A DNA stretch of 5,590 nucleotides from the NCBI GenBank assembly GCA_031274005.1, contig JAISQU010000231.1:1-5590 (forward strand), written 5' to 3'. The notes beneath the pieces are model-generated. The model saw only the letters and a list, made by a program, of their open reading frames with translations. It did no database searches and was not told where the DNA came from. The stretch comes from Spirochaetales bacterium (lineage in GTDB: Bacteria; Spirochaetota; Spirochaetia; DTKZ01). Positions 1 to 5,590 of the stretch are shown in pieces (positions within the stretch are counted from its first letter, which is position 1; each line of letters starts with the position of its first letter). Made by a program: the position numbers and the translations under genes.

Positions 1-9
1 GATTGAAGG

Positions 10-84
10 GGCGCGAAGCGGCCGCGCCAGCGGCGGAACCCCCGAAAAGCCCGGTTTCTTGCGGCTAAGCCGCAAGAAATGCGC
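10..84 (+). repeat. Hairpin-bearing intergenic repeat, left copy
   Basis: A perfect 11-bp inverted repeat lies at 55-65 and 69-79 with a 3-base loop (TAA). It is preceded by the core CGAAAAGCCCGGTTT (43-57) and followed by TGCGC (80-84). A second GC-rich foldback lies upstream, either 10-15 with 23-28 or 21-25 with 30-34. The core, the position of the hairpin and the AAATGCGC that closes it all recur in reverse orientation at the right edge (5513-5552). GAAGCGG (15-21) also recurs there, at 5584-5590. This points to a dispersed REP- or MITE-like family. No T-run follows the hairpin, so it is not a standard intrinsic terminator, although it could stop or stabilise a transcript entering from the left. 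The left boundary is uncertain because the element may run past the window edge. Confidence 0.6.
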
Positions 85-139
85 TATAGATGACTCGAAA
101 AAAGTAAACGCCGATGCCCTGCCCCTCCGCTTACTGCGC

Positions 140-168
140 TTGTTTTTTCTCCTGTAATGTGCTATCTT
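140..168 (+). promoter_or_regulatory. Candidate sigma70-type promoter before RNase Z
   Basis: TTGTTT (140-145) and TATCTT (163-168) are 17 bases apart. A TG one base before the -10 (160-161) gives an extended -10. The matches to consensus are only 3/6 and 4/6. Transcription would begin near 175, about five bases before the chosen ATG of the RNase Z gene at 180. That would make a nearly leaderless message and would fit the lack of a visible ribosome binding site there. This is weak evidence and could be chance in a T-rich leader. Confidence 0.25.
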
Positions 169-179
169 CTTTTCAAATT

Positions 180-1118
180 ATGAGTTTAGAAGCCTTCGTT
201 TTGGGTACGGGGGGGATGATGCCTCTTCCCGGCCGTTTTTTGACATCGGTTCTGCTGCGCCGTGAGGGCGATCTTTTTCTTTTTGACTGCGGGGAGGGGA
301 CGCAGGTGTCTTTACGCAGCCTGAATCTGAAATGGAAGAAGATCACCGCGATTTTTATTTCGCATACGCACGCGGACCATATTACCGGGCTTCCCGGTAT
401 ACTGATGCTCTCCAGTCAGGTTGACCGTTCGGAACCCCTGTACATAATCGGGCCGCCCAGGATACGCGAGTTTGTTGAATTGAACCGCAGGGTTCTGGAT
501 ATGTACATCAACTACGAAATCATTGTCGAGGAGATTGGGAATCCCGGCCAGCCGGGCGAGGTCTTCCGGCGGGAGGGTTACGCGGTTACCAGTTTTCCCC
601 TGCGCCATACCAAACCCTGCGTGGGCTATGCTTTTGCGGAAGACATGCGGCCGGGGGTTTTTCATCCCGACAAGGCTCTGGAGCTGGGCGTACCGCGGGG
701 GCCGCTGTGGTCGCGGCTTCAGTCGGGACAGGGCGTTCCTTTGGAAAACGGAAAAATGATTCTGCCGGAAGATGTTCTTGGGCCGCCCCGCGCGGGCCGC
801 AAGTTTTCTTTTATAACGGATACGCTTTTCGTGGAAAGCGCCGCGGCCCATGTGAGGGACTCCGACATACTGATTTGCGAAGGGATGTTCGCCAGGGATT
901 TGGAGGAGTCGGCCCGCGAGAAAAAACACATGACTTCGCAGCAGGCGGCGGCCATCGCGAAAAGCGCGGGCGGGGTCGGTAAAATGGGGCTTATTCATTA
1001 CAGTCCGCGCTACATGGAGCGGGACCTGAAACAGCTGCTGCGGGAAGCGCGGGAGATTTTTCCCGACACCTTCCTGACGCGCGACGGGCAGATTCTGCCT
1101 ATGCCGAACGCGGATTGA
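180..1118 (+). CDS. rnz: Ribonuclease Z (tRNA 3' endonuclease)
   Basis: This is a cytoplasmic metallo-beta-lactamase-fold endonuclease that cuts the 3' trailer from tRNA precursors so that CCA can be added or exposed. From the start chosen here the protein has 312 residues, close to the usual ~305-310 of the bacterial short form. Visible motifs are the N-terminal FVLGTGG strand (6-12), DCGEGTQ (36-42), the metal-binding HTHADH (62-67), HTKPCVGYAF (143-152), D214 in ITDT, H250, and LIHYSPRY (271-278) with H273. Together these supply every expected zinc ligand. The tRNA-binding arm (exosite) is present around 170-208: GVPRGPL, then GPPRAGRK. An in-frame ATG at 114 would add 22 Cys-rich residues with no place in the family. 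I chose 180 because homologues begin just before the LGTG strand, although no clear Shine-Dalgarno precedes it. The stop lies 19 bases before the next gene, so the genes are probably co-transcribed. Identification is firm; the start is less so. Confidence 0.95.
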   Translation: MSLEAFVLGTGGMMPLPGRFLTSVLLRREGDLFLFDCGEGTQVSLRSLNLKWKKITAIFISHTHADHITGLPGILMLSSQVDRSEPLYIIGPPRIREFVELNRRVLDMYINYEIIVEEIGNPGQPGEVFRREGYAVTSFPLRHTKPCVGYAFAEDMRPGVFHPDKALELGVPRGPLWSRLQSGQGVPLENGKMILPEDVLGPPRAGRKFSFITDTLFVESAAAHVRDSDILICEGMFARDLEESAREKKHMTSQQAAAIAKSAGGVGKMGLIHYSPRYMERDLKQLLREAREIFPDTFLTRDGQILPMPNAD

Positions 1119-1125
1119 ATACTCT

Positions 1126-1130
1126 GGAGG
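1126..1130 (+). promoter_or_regulatory. Ribosome binding site of the ABC ATPase gene
   Basis: GGAGG lies 7 bases before the ATG at 1138, in the 19-base gap after the RNase Z stop. The gap is too short for a terminator and separate promoter, which supports a shared transcript. Confidence 0.8.
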
Positions 1131-1137
1131 CGCCGGT

Positions 1138-2133
1138 ATGATCGAAGCTGAGAATTTGGGAAAATCCTACGGAAGTTTTACCGCGGTAAAAGACGCGAGC
1201 TTTCGCGTGAGTCCCGGTGAAATTGTCGGTCTTTTGGGGCCCAACGGGGCGGGAAAGACGAGCATCATGAAAATCCTGACGGGTTATCATTTTCCCTCGC
1301 GGGGGAGGGCGGTGGTCGGCGGCTGTGATGTGGAAACAGATCCTGTCGGGGTAAAGGCCGCCGTCGGTTATTTGCCGGAAAGCTCTCCCGTGTACGGGGA
1401 TTTTTCGGTAGGGGAATACCTGGACTTTGTGGCCGCGGCCAGGGGCATTCCGCCCGGCAGCCGGGCGCGCGCGGTTGAGGCGGCGATTTCGGAATGCGGT
1501 CTTGAAAAAATGCGGAAGAGAACCATCAGCAAGCTGTCAAAGGGCTACCGCCAGCGCACCGGTCTTGCCCAGGCCATTATTCATAATCCGGCCATCCTCA
1601 TTCTTGACGAACCCACCGCGGGCCTTGACCCCAACCAGATCATCGAAGTACGGCGGCTCATCCGCAAAATGGGAGACGAGAAAACGGTTATCCTTTCGAC
1701 GCATATTTTGCAGGAGGTCGAAGCCCTCTGCGACAGAATTCTTATTCTGAACGAGGGCCTTATCGCCGCGAGCGGAACCCGCGACGAGATTGCCGCGCGC
1801 CTGAAGGGGGGGCAAGAGTACGCGCTCACGCTCAAAACCGAAAAATCCTTAAACCGCGAAGAGCTTGCCGGCATTCCGCGCCTTGCCGCCGTTGAAAGTT
1901 TTCAGGAACTGCGTGAGGCGGATGAGCCCGCGCGGCAGGCCGGCTTCAAATTGTACGAGGCGCGGGTTTCCCTTGAGGCCGGCGCGGAGGGGGGCGACAT
2001 TCTTTTTGACTGGGCGCTCTCCCGCGGCCTGCGGCTGCGTTCGCTGACAAAAGAACGCTACAGTCTGGAAACCCTTTTTTCGCGGCTTACCGGGGAGGAT
2101 GCGAAAAACGAAAGAGGAGGCGAAAATGCGTAG
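1138..2133 (+). CDS. GldA-like ABC transporter ATP-binding protein
   Basis: This is the nucleotide-binding subunit (331 residues) of an ABC-2 type transporter; it hydrolyses ATP on the cytoplasmic face to drive the permease encoded next. Motifs run in order: Walker A GPNGAGKT (34-41), Q-loop region GYLPE (77-81) with Glu where classical ABC ATPases have Gln, signature LSKGYRQR (133-140), Walker B ILILDEP (153-159), D-loop GLDP (162-165) and switch His189. YLPE and LSKGYRQR are typical of the GldA/CcmA-like, multidrug-type ATPase family (COG1131). A C-terminal accessory region of about 115 residues follows the core and ends in the usual SLETLF element (309-314). The downstream permease and GldG-like genes favour the GldA-like label, but the substrate cannot be read from the sequence. 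The last eight bases overlap the permease start (ATGCGTAG), suggesting translational coupling. Confidence 0.93.
   Translation: MIEAENLGKSYGSFTAVKDASFRVSPGEIVGLLGPNGAGKTSIMKILTGYHFPSRGRAVVGGCDVETDPVGVKAAVGYLPESSPVYGDFSVGEYLDFVAAARGIPPGSRARAVEAAISECGLEKMRKRTISKLSKGYRQRTGLAQAIIHNPAILILDEPTAGLDPNQIIEVRRLIRKMGDEKTVILSTHILQEVEALCDRILILNEGLIAASGTRDEIAARLKGGQEYALTLKTEKSLNREELAGIPRLAAVESFQELREADEPARQAGFKLYEARVSLEAGAEGGDILFDWALSRGLRLRSLTKERYSLETLFSRLTGEDAKNERGGENA
2114..2120 (+). promoter_or_regulatory. Ribosome binding site that decides the permease start
   Basis: GAGGAGG lies inside the 3' end of the ATPase gene, 5 bases before the ATG at 2126. An earlier in-frame ATG at 2099 would lie upstream of this site and would add nine charged residues (MRKTKEEAK) unlike ABC-2 permease N-termini. 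The site therefore favours 2126. Confidence 0.8.
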
Positions 2134-2848
2134 AATATATCCGCTCGTAAAAAAAGAACTGGCGGTTTTTTTTAACTCGCCCATTGCCTATGTTCTGGGC
2201 GCGGCTTTCATTGTTTTTATGTCCGTGTGGTTTTTCTTTCTTCTGCGTTTTCCCGCGCGGAATGTAGCGTCCCTGCGCGGGTATTTTGAGATTATCCCCA
2301 TGGTTTTCATTATTCTTATTCCCGCGCTCACCATGAGGGGCTGGGCGGAGGAGCGCAAGCTGGGTACCGCGGAACTGCTTCTTACCCTGCCGTACCGGGA
2401 AGTACATCTTGTCGCCGCGAAATTTCTGGGGCCTTTTTTGTTCCTGTGTATACTGATGGCCTTGACCCTGCCCCTGCCCCTGACTGTTCTGCCCCTGGGG
2501 AATTTCGAGACAGGGGAGATTCTGGGGGAGTATATAGGCATTCTTTTTCTGGGCGCGGCGGCCCTGTCCATAGGGCAGTTTAGCTCTGTTCTGTCGACGA
2601 ATCAGGTCTCCGCCTTTCTTCTGGGCGCGGGCGCCCTTATCTTTTTTACCCTTATCCATTACGCGGCCGAGGCTTCGGGTGTTCCTTCCTTTTTGGCGGC
2701 TGTTTTAAGGTATCTTTCGCTTGACTACCATTTTGACAGCTTCCGCAAGGGCGTCCTGGACACGCGGGACATCGCGTATTTTCTTTTCATCTGCGCGGTC
2801 TTTCAATATCTGAGCGTGAAAACCCTCGTTTTCAGAAAGTGGAGTTAG
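2126..2848 (+). CDS. GldF-like ABC-2 type transporter permease
   Basis: This is an integral inner-membrane subunit of 240 residues, about the normal length for the GldF family. It starts with the amphipathic PLVKKELAVFFNSP segment (6-19) typical of ABC-2 permeases. Six hydrophobic helices follow at roughly 20-40, 55-70, 99-124, 132-155, 160-181 and 214-235. The cytoplasmic loop after helix 2 carries the conserved LTMRGWAEERKLGTAELLLTLP-type motif (68-89, key residues R71, W73, E75, E76, G80, T81, E83, P89), which in this family is expected to contact the ATPase. SLDYHFDSFRKGVLDTRD (198-215) matches the conserved region before the last helix. The start is set by the GAGGAGG site and overlaps the ATPase stop by eight bases; the next gene begins four bases after the stop. 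The cargo is not identifiable, and gliding should not be inferred from the family name alone. Confidence 0.92.
   Translation: MRRIYPLVKKELAVFFNSPIAYVLGAAFIVFMSVWFFFLLRFPARNVASLRGYFEIIPMVFIILIPALTMRGWAEERKLGTAELLLTLPYREVHLVAAKFLGPFLFLCILMALTLPLPLTVLPLGNFETGEILGEYIGILFLGAAALSIGQFSSVLSTNQVSAFLLGAGALIFFTLIHYAAEASGVPSFLAAVLRYLSLDYHFDSFRKGVLDTRDIAYFLFICAVFQYLSVKTLVFRKWS
2841..2844 (+). promoter_or_regulatory. Ribosome binding site of the GldG-like gene
   Basis: GGAG overlaps the last codons of the permease gene and sits 8 bases before the ATG at 2853. It is weaker than the sites of the flanking genes, so the GldG-like protein may depend on coupling to permease translation. Confidence 0.6.
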
Positions 2849-2852
2849 AGAA

Positions 2853-4481
2853 ATGCGAAATACCGAAAAAAACACAAAGCCGCCGGCCGGCGGCCTGCGC
2901 GCGCGGGAAATACTTCTCAGCGCGCTGACGCTTCTTGTACTGGTTCTTGCGGCGGCAAACAGTCTTGTGTATTACACGCGGGTAGATCTGACGGAAAATA
3001 AGGCTTTTTCGATTTCAGATGTGTCGAAAAATCTTTTTCGGGATATTCCCGAACAGGTTCTTCTTACCTATTATATTTCCAAACGCCTTGAGACTCTTAC
3101 TCCCATTCCCGGCCAGATAGAAGACCTTTTGTACGAGTACGCGGCCTACGGGCGCGGCAGGATACGGGTTTCCGTTGTTGATCCTGAAAAGGCCGCTGCG
3201 GAGGGGCTGCGTCTGGAAGAGTTGGGCATAGCGCCCCAGCAGGTCCAGGTGGTTGAGCAGAACGAGCAGAGCGTGGCGACCGTGTATACGGGCATAGTTA
3301 TATCCTATCTGGACAGCCGCGAGGTCCTGCCTGTGGTCTTCAATCCTTCAAATCTGGAATACGAACTGACGCGGCGCATCCAGAAACTTGTCAGCGGAAA
3401 AAAGCCCGCGGCGGCTTTTCTTTTTGGCAAGGACGGCATGACGCTTTCTTCCGACATGAACATGCTCGCGAGCCGTCTTTCGGAGTCCTATACGGTGCGG
3501 GAACTGCAGCGCGGGGAAGAAATACCCTCGGACATATCGGTTCTTTTTGTTTTTGGCGGGAGGGATTTTGAGGAGTCCGCCCTGTACGCCATAGACCAGT
3601 ACATTATGAGCGGAGGAAAGGCCCTCATCGCGGCCGACGCTGTGGATGTGGATATTATGCGGAATCTCGCGCCTTCGGCCTACGGCAGCCTGCCGCTTTT
3701 TGATATGCTCAAAACATACGGCGCCGAACTGGGTCAGGACATGGTTCTTGACGCAAACGCGAAGAGGATTCCCGTACAGCGCAATACCGGTTTTATGACC
3801 GTTCAGTCCTACGAGCTTTACAATCACTGGGTCGCGGCCGCGGGGCAGGGGTTTTCCCGCACGCATCCTGTAACGGCGGGCCTTTCGGGTTTTACCCTTT
3901 TCTGGCCTTCCAGCCTTTCGCCCCGGCCTGTGGGAGGTGTAAGCTCGGAGACCCTTATTTCATCGGGGCGCGAGTCGTGGATTTTGCGGGAGAGGTTCCC
4001 CACGAACCCCTACGAGGCGGCGAGCTTCAGGGTTTTGGCCGCGAACAGTGACGGCCGTTACCCCCTGGCGCTTGCCCTGCAGGGGGCATTTCCCAGCTAT
4101 TTTGCGGGAAAACCCGCGCCTTCCGGCGCGGAGGGCTCATCCCCCTCCGCGCAAGCGAAGAGGGACATCTCCCCCGAGACCCGCCTTATCGTTTTGGGCG
4201 ACGCCGACGCGGGCCGCGACGTTCTTATGCGCGTCGGCGAAAGCGATTACAACGTAACATTTTTTGAAAACGCGGCGGACTGGCTTTCCGGGGAGGACAG
4301 CCTGATGCAGATACGCGCGCGCCTTATGCGCGACATGAGCCTGAGCCGCATTGAAGAGCGGGAGCCGCGCGAGGCGGTGATACTGTTCTCGCAGATTGTA
4401 AACCTTGTCTGCATTCCGCTTTTTATCGCGGGCGCCGGCATTCTGCGTTATCTGCGAAGGAGGGAACGCTATGAGGTATAA
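2853..4481 (+). CDS. GldG-like ABC transporter auxiliary protein
   Basis: This 542-residue protein of the GldG / ABC-type auxiliary family (COG3225) probably has a large extracytoplasmic domain held by a membrane helix at each end. The first helix spans about 20-42 after a basic N-terminus; the last spans about 508-531 and is followed by RYLRRRERYEV. Right after helix 1 comes RVDLTENKAFSIS (43-55), a family hallmark (R-DLT-x-N/E-K-x-[FY]-S-[IL]-S). The central domain has the ThiJ/glutaminase-like look of the family: VLFVFGGRD, then YAIDQYIMSGGKALIAAD. Near the C-terminus, IVLGDADAG and NVTFFENAADWLSGE are also typical. No enzyme active site is evident. Residues 424-437 (Ser/Ala/Gly/Pro-rich) coincide with a cluster of DNA inverted repeats and look like an insertion in a linker. 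The gene starts four bases after the permease stop and overlaps the DUF4340 gene by eleven. Its role as transporter partner is inferred from family and synteny. Confidence 0.88.
   Translation: MRNTEKNTKPPAGGLRAREILLSALTLLVLVLAAANSLVYYTRVDLTENKAFSISDVSKNLFRDIPEQVLLTYYISKRLETLTPIPGQIEDLLYEYAAYGRGRIRVSVVDPEKAAAEGLRLEELGIAPQQVQVVEQNEQSVATVYTGIVISYLDSREVLPVVFNPSNLEYELTRRIQKLVSGKKPAAAFLFGKDGMTLSSDMNMLASRLSESYTVRELQRGEEIPSDISVLFVFGGRDFEESALYAIDQYIMSGGKALIAADAVDVDIMRNLAPSAYGSLPLFDMLKTYGAELGQDMVLDANAKRIPVQRNTGFMTVQSYELYNHWVAAAGQGFSRTHPVTAGLSGFTLFWPSSLSPRPVGGVSSETLISSGRESWILRERFPTNPYEAASFRVLAANSDGRYPLALALQGAFPSYFAGKPAPSGAEGSSPSAQAKRDISPETRLIVLGDADAGRDVLMRVGESDYNVTFFENAADWLSGEDSLMQIRARLMRDMSLSRIEEREPREAVILFSQIVNLVCIPLFIAGAGILRYLRRRERYEV
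4061..4152. repeat. Cluster of inverted repeats inside the GldG-like gene
   Basis: Four foldbacks follow one another. The first is CCCCCTG/CAGGGGG (4061-4067 with 4080-4086, 12-base loop). The second is GCGGG/CCCGC (4104-4108 with 4113-4117, AAAA loop). The third is CGCGCC/GGCGCG (4115-4120 with 4125-4130, TTCC loop). The fourth is GCGCGGAGGG/CCCTCCGCGC (4126-4135 with 4143-4152, 7-base loop). The last two overlap, so they are alternatives. The reading frame stays open and encodes a Pro/Ser/Gly/Ala-rich stretch between two conserved parts of the protein. The pairing is seen directly; that this is an inserted palindromic element is inference. Confidence 0.5.
4457..4464 (+). promoter_or_regulatory. 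Ribosome binding site that decides the DUF4340 gene start
   Basis: AAGGAGGG lies 6 bases before the ATG at 4471. An in-frame ATG at 4405 would add 22 residues that overlap the coding end of the GldG-like gene by much more and has no comparable site. The site and the hydrophobic signal-anchor that begins directly after 4471 both favour 4471. Confidence 0.85.
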
Positions 4482-5448
4482 AACAAAAATTCTCGGCCTG
4501 TGCCTGCTTGCGGCGGGCCTTTCCGTCAGCCTTCTTTTGGGCGCTTTTTACTCTTACCGCGGCTCCGAAAGCCGTTCGGTGCGTCCCTTCCCGTCTTTTT
4601 TGCGGACAGGAACCATAGGCCGGCTCGAGTTTTACAACGGTGAAGAAAAAATAACCCTCAGCGCCGCGGATACGGCCGGAAAGGCGGGCAGAAGCTGGAC
4701 GGTTCTGATAAACGGCAAGAGCTTTCCGGCTGCCGGAAGCAAGGCCGACCGCTTTTTGGAACTTCTCGACGGGGCAAGCCTTTTTCCCCCCGTTACGGAA
4801 AATCCCGAAAACTGGGGCCTCTTTGCCCTTGAAGATACGGCGCAAAAACGCATAGGCATTTCCGGTTCGTCCGGCGGGACGGAAATTCTTCTGGGAAAGG
4901 AAGAAGAAGCGGGCAGGGGGCAGTACATACGTTTTGCCGGAAGCAATGCCGTTTATCTTGCCTCGCAGAGCTTTTCCTATTATGTGGAACGCGATTCCGC
5001 TTACTGGAGTGATCTGCGCATATTCCCCGCTTCCCTTGCCGCCGCGGATGTCATCGCCATGCAGGCCAAAGGCGGACTGGAAAACCCCGAAGGAACCGCC
5101 GAAGTTTCTTACAGCGTCTACAGGGACAGGCGGCCCGAAGGCGTTATGTGGGTTGCCGAAGACGGCGGGAGTCCTGACCAGGCAAAGGCCGACGCTCTTG
5201 CGGTCAGCGTAACTCAGATCAGCGCCAAAGCCTTCGCCCCGGACACGGACAGCTCCGCGGCGGGACTGGATTCTCCGCAGGCGGTGATCGGCTTTACGGC
5301 GTCAAACCAGACGCGCTATGAACTGCGCCTGGGCCGCGCCGATGCAGCCGGAAACCGTTACTGCGCGGCCGGCATAAACTCCGAACCTCTGCCCTACATT
5401 TATCTGCTTGATCCGCAGACGGCCGGTAAAATTTCAGGGTCCCCGTGA
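4471..5448 (+). CDS. Membrane-anchored DUF4340 protein
   Basis: This 325-residue protein has an uncleaved-looking N-terminal signal-anchor (RYKTK, then hydrophobic about 7-27) and a soluble, probably extracytoplasmic remainder. Two similar halves can be seen. The first has W76, an alpha-helical F95-LELL region, and NWGLFALED (114-122), then an ILLGKE strand (139-144) and YIRFAG...AVYLAS. The second has W227, a helix through ALAVSVTQI (242-250), AAGLDSP (263-269), LRLGRAD (285-291) and PYIYLLD (308-314). This W / helix / GL(D)xP / L-x-(I/L)-G / Y-x-L pattern is that of DUF4340, a family commonly found directly after GldG-like genes. The molecular function is unknown; a structural or substrate-binding partner of the transporter is inferred from synteny. 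The gene overlaps its upstream neighbour by eleven bases and is the last of the unit. No catalytic motif is visible. Confidence 0.85.
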   Translation: MRYKTKILGLCLLAAGLSVSLLLGAFYSYRGSESRSVRPFPSFLRTGTIGRLEFYNGEEKITLSAADTAGKAGRSWTVLINGKSFPAAGSKADRFLELLDGASLFPPVTENPENWGLFALEDTAQKRIGISGSSGGTEILLGKEEEAGRGQYIRFAGSNAVYLASQSFSYYVERDSAYWSDLRIFPASLAAADVIAMQAKGGLENPEGTAEVSYSVYRDRRPEGVMWVAEDGGSPDQAKADALAVSVTQISAKAFAPDTDSSAAGLDSPQAVIGFTASNQTRYELRLGRADAAGNRYCAAGINSEPLPYIYLLDPQTAGKISGSP

Positions 5449-5512
5449 GTGTGCGCCGTGAACCGCAGGTGCTTAGAGCCTGTTCAAAATCTCCTTATAA
5501 TTCGGAATTTGG

Positions 5513-5590
5513 GCGCATTTGCGGCGTAAAACGCCGCAAACCGGGCTTTTCGCTCCAATCTTTTGGCTGCGCCAAAAGGATTTCCGCTTC
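5513..5590 (-). repeat. Hairpin-bearing intergenic repeat, right copy (inverted)
   Basis: A perfect 10-bp inverted repeat (5518-5527 with 5531-5540, loop AAA) is followed by AAACCGGGCTTTTCG (5538-5552), the exact reverse complement of the left-edge core at 43-57. GCGCA (5513-5517) mirrors the TGCGC that closes the left copy. A second perfect 8-bp hairpin, CTTTTGGC/GCCAAAAG (5560-5567 with 5571-5578, loop TGC), lies where the left copy has its GC-rich foldback. CCGCTTC at the window end mirrors GAAGCGG at 15-21. The element probably continues past the window. It could act as a bidirectional transcript end for the five-gene unit, though no long T-run directly follows either stem. Confidence 0.6.

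Noticed and set aside
1..84. CRISPR-like array
   Set aside because: Only one copy of the palindromic unit is present at each edge, in opposite orientation, with no regular spacers.
85..90. TATAGA as a -10 for the RNase Z gene
   Set aside because: The only -35-like sequence, TTGCGG, is 20 bases away and lies inside the hairpin stem.
312..998. Long minus-strand open frame opposite RNase Z (228 codons)
   Set aside because: It is fully antisense to a gene with complete catalytic motifs, and its translation is rich in Arg, Pro and Gly with no recognisable domain; open antisense frames are common in GC-rich genes.
2464..2499. Repeated CCCTG units in the permease gene
   Set aside because: They encode an ordinary Leu/Pro-rich membrane helix (LTLPLPLTVLPL), and codon bias explains the repetition.
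2087..2659. Minus-strand open frame opposite the permease gene
   Set aside because: The translation is mostly Lys, Gln and Gly, as expected when codons for hydrophobic helices are read backwards. It has no ribosome binding site and no domain.
5496..5501. Perfect TATAAT downstream of the last gene
   Set aside because: At 17 bases upstream the only -35 candidate is TTAGAG (5473-5478), a poor match, and no gene starts within the remaining window, so a promoter cannot be supported.
5518..5540. Intrinsic terminator after the DUF4340 gene
   Set aside because: The stem is strong but no T-run follows it directly (CCGGGC comes first), and the same fold occurs upstream of the unit as part of a repeat. 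A terminator role is possible but not shown.

Overview
The window carries five genes, all on the + strand and tightly packed. They lie between two short hairpin-bearing repeats in opposite orientation at the window edges. The sequence is moderately GC-rich by eye (mid-50s percent, estimated, not counted) and has strong purine-rich Shine-Dalgarno sites. An RNase Z next to a GldA/GldF/GldG-like ABC module and a DUF4340 protein suggests a Gram-negative-type bacterium. My best guess is a spirochaete of the Treponema group. This is an inference from style and gene content; no marker in the window proves it.

Layout. Positions 1-84 hold a repeat with two hairpins. Positions 85-179 are a short leader with a weak promoter candidate. 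Positions 180-1118 encode ribonuclease Z, the tRNA 3'-end endonuclease, with all metal ligands present. After 19 bases come four genes that form one unit: an ABC ATPase (1138-2133), a six-helix ABC-2 type permease (2126-2848), a GldG-like protein anchored at both ends with a large extracytoplasmic domain (2853-4481), and a membrane-anchored DUF4340 protein (4471-5448). The joins are an 8-base overlap, a 4-base gap and an 11-base overlap, so translation is probably coupled. Positions 5449-5590 hold no gene; most of that stretch is the second repeat, inverted relative to the first.

How the genes work together. The ATPase and permease should form the energised core of an ABC-2 type transporter. 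The GldG-like and DUF4340 proteins would be its extracytoplasmic partners. In Bacteroidota the GldA/F/G proteins are needed for gliding, but homologous sets are widespread in bacteria that do not glide, and the substrate is unknown. RNase Z has no obvious functional link; it probably shares a transcript as a housekeeping neighbour.

The most unusual signals are not the genes. The two edge repeats share a 15-base core and an identical 3' flank, but their hairpin stems differ in sequence while staying perfectly paired. The GldG-like gene also carries a dense cluster of inverted repeats, at 4061-4152, that encodes a Pro/Ser/Ala/Gly-rich linker and looks like a palindromic element inserted in frame.
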